Both the position numbers and the translations under genes were made by a program. The notes beneath the pieces are model-generated. The model was not told where the DNA came from and searched no databases. It saw nothing but the letters and a program-made list of their open reading frames with translations. From an uncultured Clostridia bacterium (GTDB lineage: Bacteria; Bacillota; Clostridia; TANB77; CAG-508), in assembly GCA_934120645.1 (NCBI GenBank), contig CAKOUO010000014.1, forward strand, positions 1 through 27,657: DNA of 27,657 bases, read 5' to 3'. Below, piece by piece: positions 6,519 to 14,781 of the stretch. The stretch's first letter is position 1. Every line of letters begins with the position of its first letter.

Positions 6519-6547
6519 AAAGACAGTTGGACTGTCTTTATTTTTTT
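6519..6547. terminator. Terminator upstream of sigK
   Basis: AAAGACAGT (6519-6527) and ACTGTCTTT (6531-6539) form a perfect 9-bp stem with a 3-base loop. ATTTTTTT follows on the plus strand, and the minus strand also has a T-rich run. It would insulate sigK from upstream vegetative transcription. Confidence 0.8.
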
Positions 6548-6555
6548 GGTCCATG

Positions 6556-6583
6556 CACTTTTAAGATTCTTAAACATATAATT
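6556..6583 (+). promoter_or_regulatory. Candidate sporulation (SigK/SigE-type) promoter of sigK
   Basis: CATATAATT at 6575-6583 resembles the -10 of SigK (CATANNNTA) and SigE (CATACAAT-like) promoters. A CAC at 6556-6558, 16 bases upstream, would serve as the short SigK -35. It lies between the terminator and the sigK binding site, about 30 bp from the ATG. The motif is short, so chance is possible. Confidence 0.35.
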
Positions 6584-6611
6584 CAATATAGAAGAAATTG
6601 GAGGTGCATTT

Positions 6612-7323
6612 ATGATAGAAGCACTTTGGAGTTTAGGAATCTTTGGATTTATTGGATTTTTAAAATCGGCAGTATTTGCAGTTCGGTTATATAGCAGGAA
6701 GCAATTTATTTCCAGAGCCATTAACAAGTGAAGAAGAAAAAATGTATCTAGAAGAAATGAAAAACGGAGATGAAGAAGCAAGAAATATATTAATAGAAAG
6801 GAATTTAAGATTAGTAGCACATGTTATAAAAAAATATTCTAATACAAAAATTGATCAAGATGATTTAATATCAATAGGTACAATAGGATTAATAAAAGGA
6901 ATCAACAGTTTTAATGTTGATAAAGGATCTAAGTTAAGTACATATGTTTCGAGATGTATTGATAATGAAATATTAATGTATTTACGTTCTACAAAAAAAT
7001 TAAATGCTGAAGTTTATTTAAATGAACCAATAGGAAAAGATAAAGATGATAATGTTGTTACATTACAGGAAGTATTAGAAAATAATGAAAGAAATATAGA
7101 AGAAGAAGTTGACCTAAAAATGAAAATAAAAAAACTATATAATAAGATGAAAGAGGTTTTAAAAGATAGAGAAAGGACAATAATTGAACTTAGATTTGGA
7201 TTAGATGGGCATAAACCAAAAACTCAACATGAAATAGCAAAAATGATGGGAATTTCACGTAGTTATGTATCCAGAATTGAAACAAAAGCAATAGAGAAGC
7301 TTGGAAAAGAATTTAAAGAATGA
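6612..7323 (+). CDS. sigK: Sporulation sigma factor SigK, with apparent one-base frameshift after the pro-sequence
   Basis: SigK is the late mother-cell sigma factor of sporulation. The sigma frame (6685-7323) matches the SigK family: FPEPLTSEEEKMYLEEM, then ERNLRLVAHVIKKY and DLISIGTIGLIKGI (region 2), and ISRSYVSRIETKAIEKL (region 4.2 helix-turn-helix). The RLVAH motif favours SigK over SigE. A good binding site GGAGGTG (6600-6606) precedes ATG 6612. That frame encodes a hydrophobic pro-sequence, MIEALWSLGIFGFIGFLKSA, then VFAV, and would stop at 6729. Dropping one base at 6684 joins it to GYIAGSNLFPEPL in the sigma frame, matching the usual FLTGY junction of clostridial SigK. As given, the gene needs a frameshift, or starts late at TTG 6676 or ATG 6742 without a binding site. 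Identity is firm; intactness is doubtful. Confidence 0.85.
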
Positions 7324-7411
7324 GATATTCTCATTCTTTTTATAAAATATCTATTGTAAAAAAATTCAAGATATGATATAAAGTACTTATAAAGAACGAA
7401 AGGTGAGTAAA

Positions 7412-8320
7412 ATGGAAGATACAACAGAAAATAAAATTGATTATGGTAAAAAACTAGAGAAAATGGGAAGAAAATCAAACCCAATATTGTATTCAACAGA
7501 AGCATTGGATATTGACAATGATCCTAATATTATCTGTAAAGAATTACGTGATGAAGAAGATATTAGTGAAGATAATAAAAAAGCTAAAAAACCAGAATAT
7601 ACTAGTGTATTTATTTTAAAATATGCTATAGATCAACTTCCACAAGAAGTAATTCTTGGAAAAATGAAAAAGGTAGATAATAGGGCAGATAAAGCTAGAA
7701 AAGTAATTGGATATTTGTCAGAGCAATTAAAATTAAATATTAAAGGAAAAAACAACCTAGAACAAATTACTAGACTATCAGAATATATAAAAGAAAATAG
7801 AGTGCCATTTTTTCTTACAATGGAAGGTTCAGATATAATTATATGTATGGATGAAGAAAAACATGAAATTAGAAGAACTGTATATGAAGATGAAACAAGT
7901 ATGAGAGGAAGTTCATTAAAGTCATTATATACAAAAGAAGAAAGAGATTCTATGAAATTAGAACGAATGACTCAGAGAGAATGGAAAAAGAAAAGAGAAT
8001 TTATATTAAAAAAATTATCTGAAAAAAAAGGTGGAAAAGAATTATTTCTACAAGGGGAAGAAATAACAAAGGTTTTATATAAAATGCAAAAAGATACTAA
8101 AGAAATGATAGTAGGGCAAAGAAGAAATATAATTGCAGATTTTATAATATCTAATTATGGTTCAGAATTATTTCATGAAAAAAGTAAAATGCTTGGAGTA
8201 GATATAGATGAATATATAAAGTTAAAAGAACAAGGAATAACAACAGATTCAAAAGATGTATTAGAAAAGCTACAAGACAAATGTTATGATATACTAAAAA
8301 GCAAACGGAAGAGATGCTAA
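7412..8320 (+). CDS. Protein of unknown function, N-terminal part of a split gene
   Basis: I do not recognise this 302-residue product. It is highly charged (Lys, Glu, Asp) and mostly helical in character, with no signal peptide or membrane helix. A compact middle portion, VPFFLTMEGSDIIICMDEE (about 131-150), looks like a small folded core. ATG 7412 is preferred because AAAGGTGAG (7399-7407) is its ribosome binding site; the GTG at 7403 lies inside that site. The frame ends at 8320 after switching to an unlikely C-terminus (KSKRKRC). From 8298 another frame, opened by a stop at 8295, continues smoothly into the next ORF. The two parts are therefore almost certainly one gene of about 506 codons broken at an A5 tract (8296-8300). 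It follows sigK by about 90 bp. Confidence 0.7.
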   Translation: MEDTTENKIDYGKKLEKMGRKSNPILYSTEALDIDNDPNIICKELRDEEDISEDNKKAKKPEYTSVFILKYAIDQLPQEVILGKMKKVDNRADKARKVIGYLSEQLKLNIKGKNNLEQITRLSEYIKENRVPFFLTMEGSDIIICMDEEKHEIRRTVYEDETSMRGSSLKSLYTKEERDSMKLERMTQREWKKKREFILKKLSEKKGGKELFLQGEEITKVLYKMQKDTKEMIVGQRRNIIADFIISNYGSELFHEKSKMLGVDIDEYIKLKEQGITTDSKDVLEKLQDKCYDILKSKRKRC

Positions 8321-8408
8321 TGAAGAAGAAAAAGAAAAATTAGATATATTAGATACAGATGAAAGATTTTTAGAATTAGTAAGAACAGATAGAGATGCTA
8401 ATGCAAGA

Positions 8409-8933
8409 ATGTTAGCTTTGAATTTGAAAAAAATAGATTTCACATCATTTAGTAACTTGTTGAAAAAACATGAAAATGGAGATACAGAATTATCTGAATA
8501 TGTGAACCAAAAAGGTAAATATGTAGAAGATATGAAAAATAAAAATCAAGTGGAGAAATCTGACTTTGAAGAAAAGGATAGTGTAAAAAATCTATATAGT
8601 TTTCTATTGCATTCATCAGTTAGAGAATCAACTAAAAAAGCAGATGAAAATGCACTTTTAAATATGTATTATCTTTTAAGAGAGACTGTTGTAGAAAATA
8701 ATATTCAAGCATTAGAAATATATAATCATTATGCTGACAAACATGGAATTATTACTTGGCCAATACCACAGAGAATGTTAGATAAAGAAAAAGCAAGATT
8801 ACAAAGAGGAGAGCCATTTAATTTAGACGAAAAATTAGTTATTCCAGAAAGTATAATGGAATATAATAAAGATGATAAAGAAGAAGTTGTAGATAGTTTA
8901 ATTCAAAAGAAAGTAGAAGATGAAGAAAGATAA
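8409..8933 (+). CDS. Protein of unknown function, C-terminal part of the split gene
   Basis: The first ATG of this frame is at 8409, with no ribosome binding site. The frame is actually open from 8298 and continues without a stop through ANGRDANEEE and DTDERFLELVRTDRDANARM into this ORF. It therefore reads as the downstream half of the gene that begins at 7412. The product is charged and helical, ending with VDSLIQKKVEDEER, and shows no motif I recognise. A clear terminator follows the stop. Confidence 0.65.
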   Translation: MLALNLKKIDFTSFSNLLKKHENGDTELSEYVNQKGKYVEDMKNKNQVEKSDFEEKDSVKNLYSFLLHSSVRESTKKADENALLNMYYLLRETVVENNIQALEIYNHYADKHGIITWPIPQRMLDKEKARLQRGEPFNLDEKLVIPESIMEYNKDDKEEVVDSLIQKKVEDEER

Positions 8934-8940
8934 AATAATA

Positions 8941-8979
8941 AAAAAAGTATATATCAAAATTTAGATATATACTTTTTTC
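8941..8979 (+). terminator. Terminator after the split gene
   Basis: AAAAAAGTATATATC (8941-8955) pairs with GATATATACTTTTTT (8964-8978). Confidence 0.9.
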
Positions 8980-8995
8980 TTATATATTAGCATTA

Positions 8996-9024
8996 TTGAA
9001 AAAATGATAAAAAAATGGTAAAAT
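8996..9024 (+). promoter_or_regulatory. Promoter of the prmC-whiA-hemW run
   Basis: TTGAAA (8996-9001) and TAAAAT (9019-9024) are 17 bp apart, with a TGG just before the -10. Confidence 0.7.
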
Positions 9025-9051
9025 ATTTATATAAAAAAAGAAGGTGTTTAT

Positions 9052-9897
9052 ATGACTATAATGGAAGCAATTAGGAAGGGAATGATAGAATTAAAAAGTT
9101 CTAATTTAGAAACCCCAAAGTTAAAAGCAAGATTATTAATGCAATATACATTAAATAAATCAAGACAATATATTATTGTTAATGATAGAGAAAATATTAA
9201 TGAAAAACAAGAAAAACAATATTTTTTAGAAATTGAAAAACTAAAAAATGGAGAACCATTAGAACATATTACACATCAAAAAGAATTTATGAAACTTAAT
9301 TTTTTTGTAAATGAAAATGTATTAATACCAAGACAAGATACAGAAATATTAGTTGAAGAAGTAATTGAGATTTCAAAAAAGATAAATGCAAAAAAAATAT
9401 TGGACTTATGCACAGGTAGTGGAGCAATAGCAGTATCACTTGCAAAATATATAGCAAACAGTGAAATAACAGCAGTAGATATAAGTCAAGATGCTTTAAA
9501 TGTAGCAAAGAAAAATGCAATAAGTAATGATGTTGAGAATCAAATAACATTTATAAGTTCTGATATGTTTACAAATTTACAAGAAGATAAATTTGATATT
9601 ATAGTATCAAATCCACCATATATAAAGAAAGATGTAATAAAAAAATTAGAAGAACAAGTAAAAAGAGAACCATATATAGCATTAGATGGAGGAGTAGATG
9701 GATTAGAGTTTTATAGAAAAATTATTAATGAAGGCTACCAATACTTAAAGTATAAAGGATATTTATGTTTAGAAATAGGATTTGACCAAAAAGATGATGT
9801 AATAAAATTAATGAAAGAACAAGATAGATTTGAGAATATATATTCAAAAAAAGATTTATATGATAATGATAGAATTATTATAGCAAGATTAAAGTAA
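9052..9897 (+). CDS. prmC: Peptide chain release factor N5-glutamine methyltransferase
   Basis: PrmC (HemK) methylates the Gln of the GGQ motif of release factors RF1 and RF2, using S-adenosylmethionine. The 281-residue length is standard. An N-terminal helical domain (1-75) is followed by the Rossmann methyltransferase domain, with RQDTEILVEEV and the SAM-binding ILDLCTGSGAIAVSLAKY (about 115-133). The catalytic NPPY (about 187-190) follows and contacts the target Gln. The start follows AGAAGGTG. In many Firmicutes prmC lies next to prfA; here no prfA is visible and whiA follows after 13 bp. Confidence 0.93.
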   Translation: MTIMEAIRKGMIELKSSNLETPKLKARLLMQYTLNKSRQYIIVNDRENINEKQEKQYFLEIEKLKNGEPLEHITHQKEFMKLNFFVNENVLIPRQDTEILVEEVIEISKKINAKKILDLCTGSGAIAVSLAKYIANSEITAVDISQDALNVAKKNAISNDVENQITFISSDMFTNLQEDKFDIIVSNPPYIKKDVIKKLEEQVKREPYIALDGGVDGLEFYRKIINEGYQYLKYKGYLCLEIGFDQKDDVIKLMKEQDRFENIYSKKDLYDNDRIIIARLK

Positions 9898-9910
9898 AGG
9901 AGGAAAATAG

Positions 9911-10804
9911 ATGTCTTTTTCATCAGATGTAAAAGAGGAGTTAAGTAAAATAAATAATCTAGCAAAAAAGCAAGAAGTAAAGTACGAACTAGATGGATAT
10001 TTAATTTCAAAAAATACAAGTATAGTGAATAAAAATTATATTAGATATGCAACAGAAAGTGAATATAATATCAATAGATTTTCTAAATTATTAAAAAATT
10101 TAAACTTAAATCATAATATAGAATATGATGGAAAGTCATTTATAATTACTTTAAAGACTAAAGATTTATTAGAACTTAAAGAAAATGACATTATAAAACT
10201 TGAGGAAAATGAGAATATAATATTAAATTTATATGAGGATATAAATGAAATTAATAAAAAAGCCATTATAAGAGGTGCTTTTTTAGGAGCGGGTTCAATT
10301 AATAATCCTGATAATAAGTATCATTTAGAAATAAACTTATCAAATGAGAAAAATTTACAATGTATAACAGATATTTTAAAATTATTTAAAATAAATTGCA
10401 AAAATTTAGCACAAGAAAATAAATATTCTATTTATTTAAAAGATGGTGAAGAAATATCAAAATTTCTTGCTTTAGTTGGTGCTAATAGTGCAGTTTTAAA
10501 ATTTGAAGATATTCGTATTCAAAAAGAAATGAGAGGAAAGGTTAATAGAATTGTAAATTGTCAAACAGCTAATTTAAATAAAACTATAAATGCTTCTGTA
10601 GAACAGATAGAAGCAATTAAAAAATTACAAAAAGAAAAAAAGTTTTATAAGTTAGACGATAACCTAAAAGAAATAGCAATATTAAGATTAGAAAACCCTG
10701 ATATGTCATTAATAGAATTAGGAAAAAGATTAAAAAATCCGCTAGGAAAATCAGGAGTAAATTATAGATTAAAAAAGATTATAGAAATAGCAAAGGAATT
10801 ATAA
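9911..10804 (+). CDS. whiA: DNA-binding protein WhiA
   Basis: WhiA combines a degenerate LAGLIDADG homing-endonuclease fold with a C-terminal helix-turn-helix. It affects sporulation in Streptomyces and cell division in Bacillus. The 297-residue protein begins MSFSSDVKEELSKI as in the family. The middle has GAFLGAGSINNPDNKYHLEI (about 122-141), and the C-terminal helix-turn-helix region (about 220-295) includes LRLENPDMSLIELGKRL and GKSGVNYRLKKI. The start follows AAAGGAGG. In many Firmicutes whiA sits with yvcK and rapZ; here it is instead between prmC and hemW. Confidence 0.93.
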   Translation: MSFSSDVKEELSKINNLAKKQEVKYELDGYLISKNTSIVNKNYIRYATESEYNINRFSKLLKNLNLNHNIEYDGKSFIITLKTKDLLELKENDIIKLEENENIILNLYEDINEINKKAIIRGAFLGAGSINNPDNKYHLEINLSNEKNLQCITDILKLFKINCKNLAQENKYSIYLKDGEEISKFLALVGANSAVLKFEDIRIQKEMRGKVNRIVNCQTANLNKTINASVEQIEAIKKLQKEKKFYKLDDNLKEIAILRLENPDMSLIELGKRLKNPLGKSGVNYRLKKIIEIAKEL

Positions 10805-10806
10805 TA

Positions 10807-11943
10807 ATGGAAATAGGAGTTTATATACATATACCATTTTGTGCAAAAAAATGTTATTATTGTGATTTTACATCATATCCAGATGAAGTAGAAAATCATA
10901 ATAGATATGTAGAAAAATTAATACAAGAAATACAAGATAACAAAGAAATATTGAAAAATAATAATATTACAACAATTTATATAGGTGGTGGAACACCATC
11001 TTATATAAAAGCAGATTATATAAAACAGATTTTACAAACAATTTATCAAGTTTCAGGAATAACAAACACAAATAATTTGGAAATTACAATAGAAGTTAAT
11101 CCGGGAACTGTAACTAAAGAAAAACTACAAATGTATAAAAAATGTGGAATAAATAGACTAAGTATAGGGCTTCAGAGTACAAATGACAGTATTTTAAAAG
11201 AAATAGGAAGAATACATAGTTATGAACAATTTATTGATACATATAATTGGGCAAAAGAAGCGGAATTTAATAATATAAATGTTGATTTAATGTTAGGACT
11301 TCCAGGACAAACTATAAGTGATTTGAAAGAAAGTTTAGAAAAAATAGTAAATTTAAAACCACAACCAAAACACATATCTGTATACTCACTAATTGTAGAA
11401 GAAGGAACACCGATTGAAAAAATGATTAACACAGGAAAAATAAAGTTACCAGAAGAGGAAGAAGAAAGAAATGAGTATAAATACACTAAAAATTATTTAG
11501 AACTAAATGGATATAAACACTATGAAATATCAAACTTTGCAAAAATAGGATATGAATCAAAACATAACATGAATTGTTGGGAACAAAAACAATATGTAGG
11601 ATTTGGACTAGCTGCACATTCATATATAAATGGTATTAGATATTCAAATACATATAAATTAAATGAATATTTAAACAAAAATAGTAAAGATATAAAAACA
11701 ATACATGAAAAACAAAATATAGAAGATATGAAAAAAGAATATATGCTTTTAGGATTAAGAAAAATAGACGGAATAAGTATTACTAAATTTAAAGAAAAAT
11801 TCGGAGAAAATCCAATATATTTATTTAGAAACGAATTGCAAAAGCTAGTAGAGGAAGACTTGCTAGTTGTAGATTTGGATAATATAAAATTAACTAATAA
11901 AGGACTAGATTTTGCTAACTTAGTTTGGGAAGAGTTCATATAG
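10807..11943 (+). CDS. hemW: Radical SAM heme chaperone HemW
   Basis: HemW, formerly annotated as an oxygen-independent coproporphyrinogen III oxidase-like protein, binds heme and delivers it to target proteins. The iron-sulfur motif is C12-x3-C16-x2-C19 in HIPFCAKKCYYCDF. It is followed by YIGGGTPSY (about 58-66), INRLSIGLQS and VDLMLGLPGQT (about 160-170). The extra cysteine that marks true HemN is absent: CYYCDF is not followed by C. That favours HemW. It starts 2 bp after the whiA stop, so translation is probably coupled. Length of 378 residues is normal. Confidence 0.9.
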   Translation: MEIGVYIHIPFCAKKCYYCDFTSYPDEVENHNRYVEKLIQEIQDNKEILKNNNITTIYIGGGTPSYIKADYIKQILQTIYQVSGITNTNNLEITIEVNPGTVTKEKLQMYKKCGINRLSIGLQSTNDSILKEIGRIHSYEQFIDTYNWAKEAEFNNINVDLMLGLPGQTISDLKESLEKIVNLKPQPKHISVYSLIVEEGTPIEKMINTGKIKLPEEEEERNEYKYTKNYLELNGYKHYEISNFAKIGYESKHNMNCWEQKQYVGFGLAAHSYINGIRYSNTYKLNEYLNKNSKDIKTIHEKQNIEDMKKEYMLLGLRKIDGISITKFKEKFGENPIYLFRNELQKLVEEDLLVVDLDNIKLTNKGLDFANLVWEEFI

Positions 11944-12005
11944 GGACAGAAGTGATTTGTTTCATAAAAATGTCGATAAATGTCTTATTGTAGAAAGGAT
12001 AAAAA

Positions 12006-13034
12006 ATGAAAAATATAAAAGATTATGATTTAGAAGATTTAAAAAAAGAACTAGTAGAAATAGGAGAAAAACCATTTAGAGCAGAGCAAATATTTAAATG
12101 GCTATATCAAGAAAAAGTAACAGAATTTGATGAAATGACAAATATATCTTTAGCATTAAGAGAAAAATTAAAAGAAAATTATACAATTTGTAATTACAAA
12201 ATTTTAAGAAAACAAGAATCAAAAGATGGAACAATAAAATATCTATTTGACGTGTTAGATGGCAATGCAATAGAAACAGTATTAATGAGTTATCACCATG
12301 GATATAGTATATGTGTTTCTTCTCAAATTGGATGTAAAATGGGATGCAAATTTTGTGCTTCAACAGGAATTAATTTTATAAGAAGTTTAACATCAGGTGA
12401 AATTGTTGAACAAATTTTAGCAGTTGAACAAGATACTGGTGTTAGAATTTCAAATGTTGTATTTATGGGAATAGGTGAGCCATTAAATAATTATACAAAT
12501 GTAGTAAATGCTATTAGAATTATAAATAATCCAAAGGGATTAAATATAGGAGCAAGACATATAAGTGTTTCTACAAGTGGTCTAGTGCCTGGAATATATA
12601 GATTAGCTGATGAGAATATTCAATGCACTTTATCTATTTCTTTACATGCTACAAATAACGAAAAAAGAAGTAGTATGATGCCTGTAAATAATGCTTTCCC
12701 AATTGAAGAATTGATGCAAGCCTGCAAGGATTATATAGCAAAAACAAATAGAAGAATTTCTTTTGAGTACGCATTGGCTAAAGATAATAATGATAATCTT
12801 GAGGATGCCAAAGAATTGGTTAAATTGTTACATGGTATGCTATGCCATGTTAACTTGATTCCAATTAATAAAATCGAAAATGGTGCGTATTCTAAGTCTT
12901 CTAATGAGAATATTATGAAGTTTAGAGATTATTTAAATGACCATGGAATTGTTGCTACTATTAGAAGAGAACTTGGTTCTGATATTGATGCTGCATGTGG
13001 ACAGTTAAGAAGAAAAAATTTAAAAGAAGAGTAA
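12006..13034 (+). CDS. rlmN: Dual-specificity RNA methyltransferase RlmN
   Basis: RlmN methylates C2 of A2503 in 23S rRNA and A37 in certain tRNAs by radical SAM chemistry. The cluster motif is C110-x3-C114-x2-C117 in GCKMGCKFCAST. The family motif GIGEPLNNY (about 156-164) and the second essential cysteine C331 in DAACGQL are present. The first 100 residues form the RNA-binding helical domain. The start follows AGAAAGGA. It lies 62 bp after hemW with no terminator visible between, so it may be cotranscribed. The 342-residue length is typical. Confidence 0.96.
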   Translation: MKNIKDYDLEDLKKELVEIGEKPFRAEQIFKWLYQEKVTEFDEMTNISLALREKLKENYTICNYKILRKQESKDGTIKYLFDVLDGNAIETVLMSYHHGYSICVSSQIGCKMGCKFCASTGINFIRSLTSGEIVEQILAVEQDTGVRISNVVFMGIGEPLNNYTNVVNAIRIINNPKGLNIGARHISVSTSGLVPGIYRLADENIQCTLSISLHATNNEKRSSMMPVNNAFPIEELMQACKDYIAKTNRRISFEYALAKDNNDNLEDAKELVKLLHGMLCHVNLIPINKIENGAYSKSSNENIMKFRDYLNDHGIVATIRRELGSDIDAACGQLRRKNLKEE

Positions 13035-13040
13035 ATAATA

Positions 13041-13080
13041 AAACAGGAAAAGAAATATAATTTCTAATCCTGTTTATTTT
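13041..13080. terminator. Bidirectional terminator between rlmN and spoIVA
   Basis: AAACAGGA (13041-13048) pairs with TCCTGTTT (13068-13075), and an inner stem AGAAAT/ATTTCT sits inside. T-rich tails on both strands serve the two convergent genes. Confidence 0.85.
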
Positions 13081-14558
13081 TATAATATAATACAAATTAA
13101 TCCACCAGAACCCTCATTAACAATACGTTCCAAAGTCTCTTGTAACTTAAGTTGGGCTTCTTCTGGCATCTTAGAAAGTTTAGTTTGTAATCCTTCATTA
13201 ACAAGTTCATGTAAGCTTTTTCCAAAAATATTAGACTCCCAAATTTTCTTAGGGTCACTTTCAAATCCAGAAAGAAGATAATTTACTAATTCTTCAGATT
13301 GTTTTTCAGAACCAACAATTGGAGAAACTTCAGTAGTTACATTAGTTTTAATCATATGTATACTAGGAGCAGTAGCCTTTAATTTAACACCAAATCTAGA
13401 ACCTTGTTTAACCATTTCTGGTTCCTCTAAAACTAAATCATCTATTGAAGGAGTAACAATTCCATAACCTTTAGCATTTACTTCCTCTAAAGCATAAGCA
13501 ATTTTATCATACTTTTTCTTTGCAGATGAAAGTTCAGAAATAATACCAAATAAATCACCTTCATTTTGAACAGTAACACCAGTAATTTCAGAAAGAAGTT
13601 GATAAAATAACTCTTCTTTTAAGTCAATTGTAATTCTAACATTACCAGAACCTAATTCAATATTGTCAATATTTGTTCTAGAAATAATATCTGTTTGGCT
13701 TATTTTATTACTACAACCAGATACATCTTTTAAAACACGAATATCAGAAAAAGCATCTTTAACTTCATTAAATAATTCAGCTTTTACAGGATGTGTAAAA
13801 TCTAAACTATCAACCCAACGAGGAAATTTTATAGCAATTTGCTGAACTGGGAATTCATATAATATTTTTGCAAACATTGTATTAATATCATCTATAGTAA
13901 GATCAGCACAATTTATAGGCATTACACTATTTTGATATTTATCACTTAATTTTTTTGCAAGCTCTTGTGTATAACTAGAAGAAGGTTCAGAAGAATTTAA
14001 CAAAATAATAAAAGGTTTATTTAATGCTTTTAATTCAGAAACGACTCTTTCTTCAGCTTTTATATAATCTTCTCTAGGAATATCAGTAACAGTTCCATCT
14101 GTAGTAACTAAAATTCCTATTGTAGAATGTTCATCTATTACTTTTTTTGTACCAATTTCAGCAGCTTTTTCAAAAGGAATTTCTTCATCAGACCAAGGTG
14201 TTTTTACCATCCTAGGCATGTCATCTTCTAAGTAGCCAATAGCATTGTCAACTAAATAACCAACGCAATCCACTAAACGAGTTTTAAATTTTAAATTATT
14301 ATCTAAAGTAATTTCAATAGCCTCATTAGGGACAAATTTTGGCTCTGTTGTCATTATAGTTTTACCACCTGCACTTTGAGGCAATTCATCTTTTGCTCTT
14401 TCTTTTTTATACTCGTTATCAATATTTGGAATAACAAGTAAATCCATAAAATTTTTGATAAATGTAGATTTTCCAGTTCTTACAGGACCTACAACACCTA
14501 CATAAATATCTCCATCTGTTCTTTTTGCAATATCTTGATATAAGCTAGACTTTTCCAT
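13080..14558 (-). CDS. spoIVA: Stage IV sporulation protein A (SpoIVA ATPase)
   Basis: SpoIVA is a cytoskeletal ATPase. It polymerises on the outer forespore membrane as the base layer of the spore coat. The 492-residue length matches the family. The Walker A motif GPVRTGKST occupies residues 24-32, after the conserved MEKSSLYQDIAKRTDGDIYV start, and DCVGYLVDNA is the likely Walker B region. The C-terminus ends GGLICIIL, the conserved tail needed in Bacillus for localisation. ATG 14558 is preceded by AAAGGAGGT. A CATATACT about 75 bp upstream could be a SigE -10. Together with sigK it indicates an endospore former. Confidence 0.97.
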   Translation of the reverse strand: MEKSSLYQDIAKRTDGDIYVGVVGPVRTGKSTFIKNFMDLLVIPNIDNEYKKERAKDELPQSAGGKTIMTTEPKFVPNEAIEITLDNNLKFKTRLVDCVGYLVDNAIGYLEDDMPRMVKTPWSDEEIPFEKAAEIGTKKVIDEHSTIGILVTTDGTVTDIPREDYIKAEERVVSELKALNKPFIILLNSSEPSSSYTQELAKKLSDKYQNSVMPINCADLTIDDINTMFAKILYEFPVQQIAIKFPRWVDSLDFTHPVKAELFNEVKDAFSDIRVLKDVSGCSNKISQTDIISRTNIDNIELGSGNVRITIDLKEELFYQLLSEITGVTVQNEGDLFGIISELSSAKKKYDKIAYALEEVNAKGYGIVTPSIDDLVLEEPEMVKQGSRFGVKLKATAPSIHMIKTNVTTEVSPIVGSEKQSEELVNYLLSGFESDPKKIWESNIFGKSLHELVNEGLQTKLSKMPEEAQLKLQETLERIVNEGSGGLICIIL

Positions 14559-14633
14559 CTATATACCTCCTTTAAAATTCAAGAAAATGTTTGTACCAAA
14601 TAACTTTAATTAATTTATATTTATATTATTCAA

Positions 14634-14641
14634 AGTATATG
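14634..14641 (-). promoter_or_regulatory. Candidate SigE -10 element for spoIVA
   Basis: On the minus strand this reads CATATACT, close to the SigE -10 consensus CATACAAT. The expected -35, 13-14 bases upstream, is not convincing, so this is only suggestive. spoIVA is SigE-dependent in characterised spore formers. Confidence 0.35.
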
Positions 14642-14659
14642 ACAAGTTTTCAAAAAAAA

Positions 14660-14688
14660 TTGCTAAAATAAAAAAAATGTGTTAAAAT
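14660..14688 (+). promoter_or_regulatory. Candidate promoter of the UDP-sugar pyrophosphorylase gene
   Basis: TTGCTA (14660-14665) and TAAAAT (14683-14688) are 17 bp apart, leaving a leader of about 85 bases before the ATG at 14782. Confidence 0.55.
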
Positions 14689-14781
14689 AGCAATATGTAA
14701 TTTTTAATTGGATTAAGAACAAATATGATGAAAAAGAATAGAATATAATATAGCATAACTATAAAGGAAGGATAAATATAA

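Larger units (their letters stand above)
6310..6611. other. AT-rich intergenic region between 6S RNA and sigK
   Basis: About 300 bases without a credible protein gene. The left part (6310-6470) is featureless and should hold the minus-strand 6S promoter, though I see only weak elements. The right part holds a promoter-like pair (6472-6500), a perfect terminator hairpin (6519-6546), a sporulation-type promoter candidate (6556-6583) and the sigK ribosome binding site (6600-6606). Confidence 0.6.

Noticed and set aside
6612..6731. A short separate peptide gene before sigK
   Set aside because: Its first 24 codons match the SigK pro-sequence, and the remainder after the shift (RLYSRKQFI) resembles nothing. 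It is best read as the 5' end of sigK.
6422..6820. Minus-strand ORF of 132 codons opposite sigK
   Set aside because: It is rich in Leu, Phe and Ile, as expected for the antisense of Lys/Glu codons. It has no ribosome binding site and runs over the terminator and promoter.
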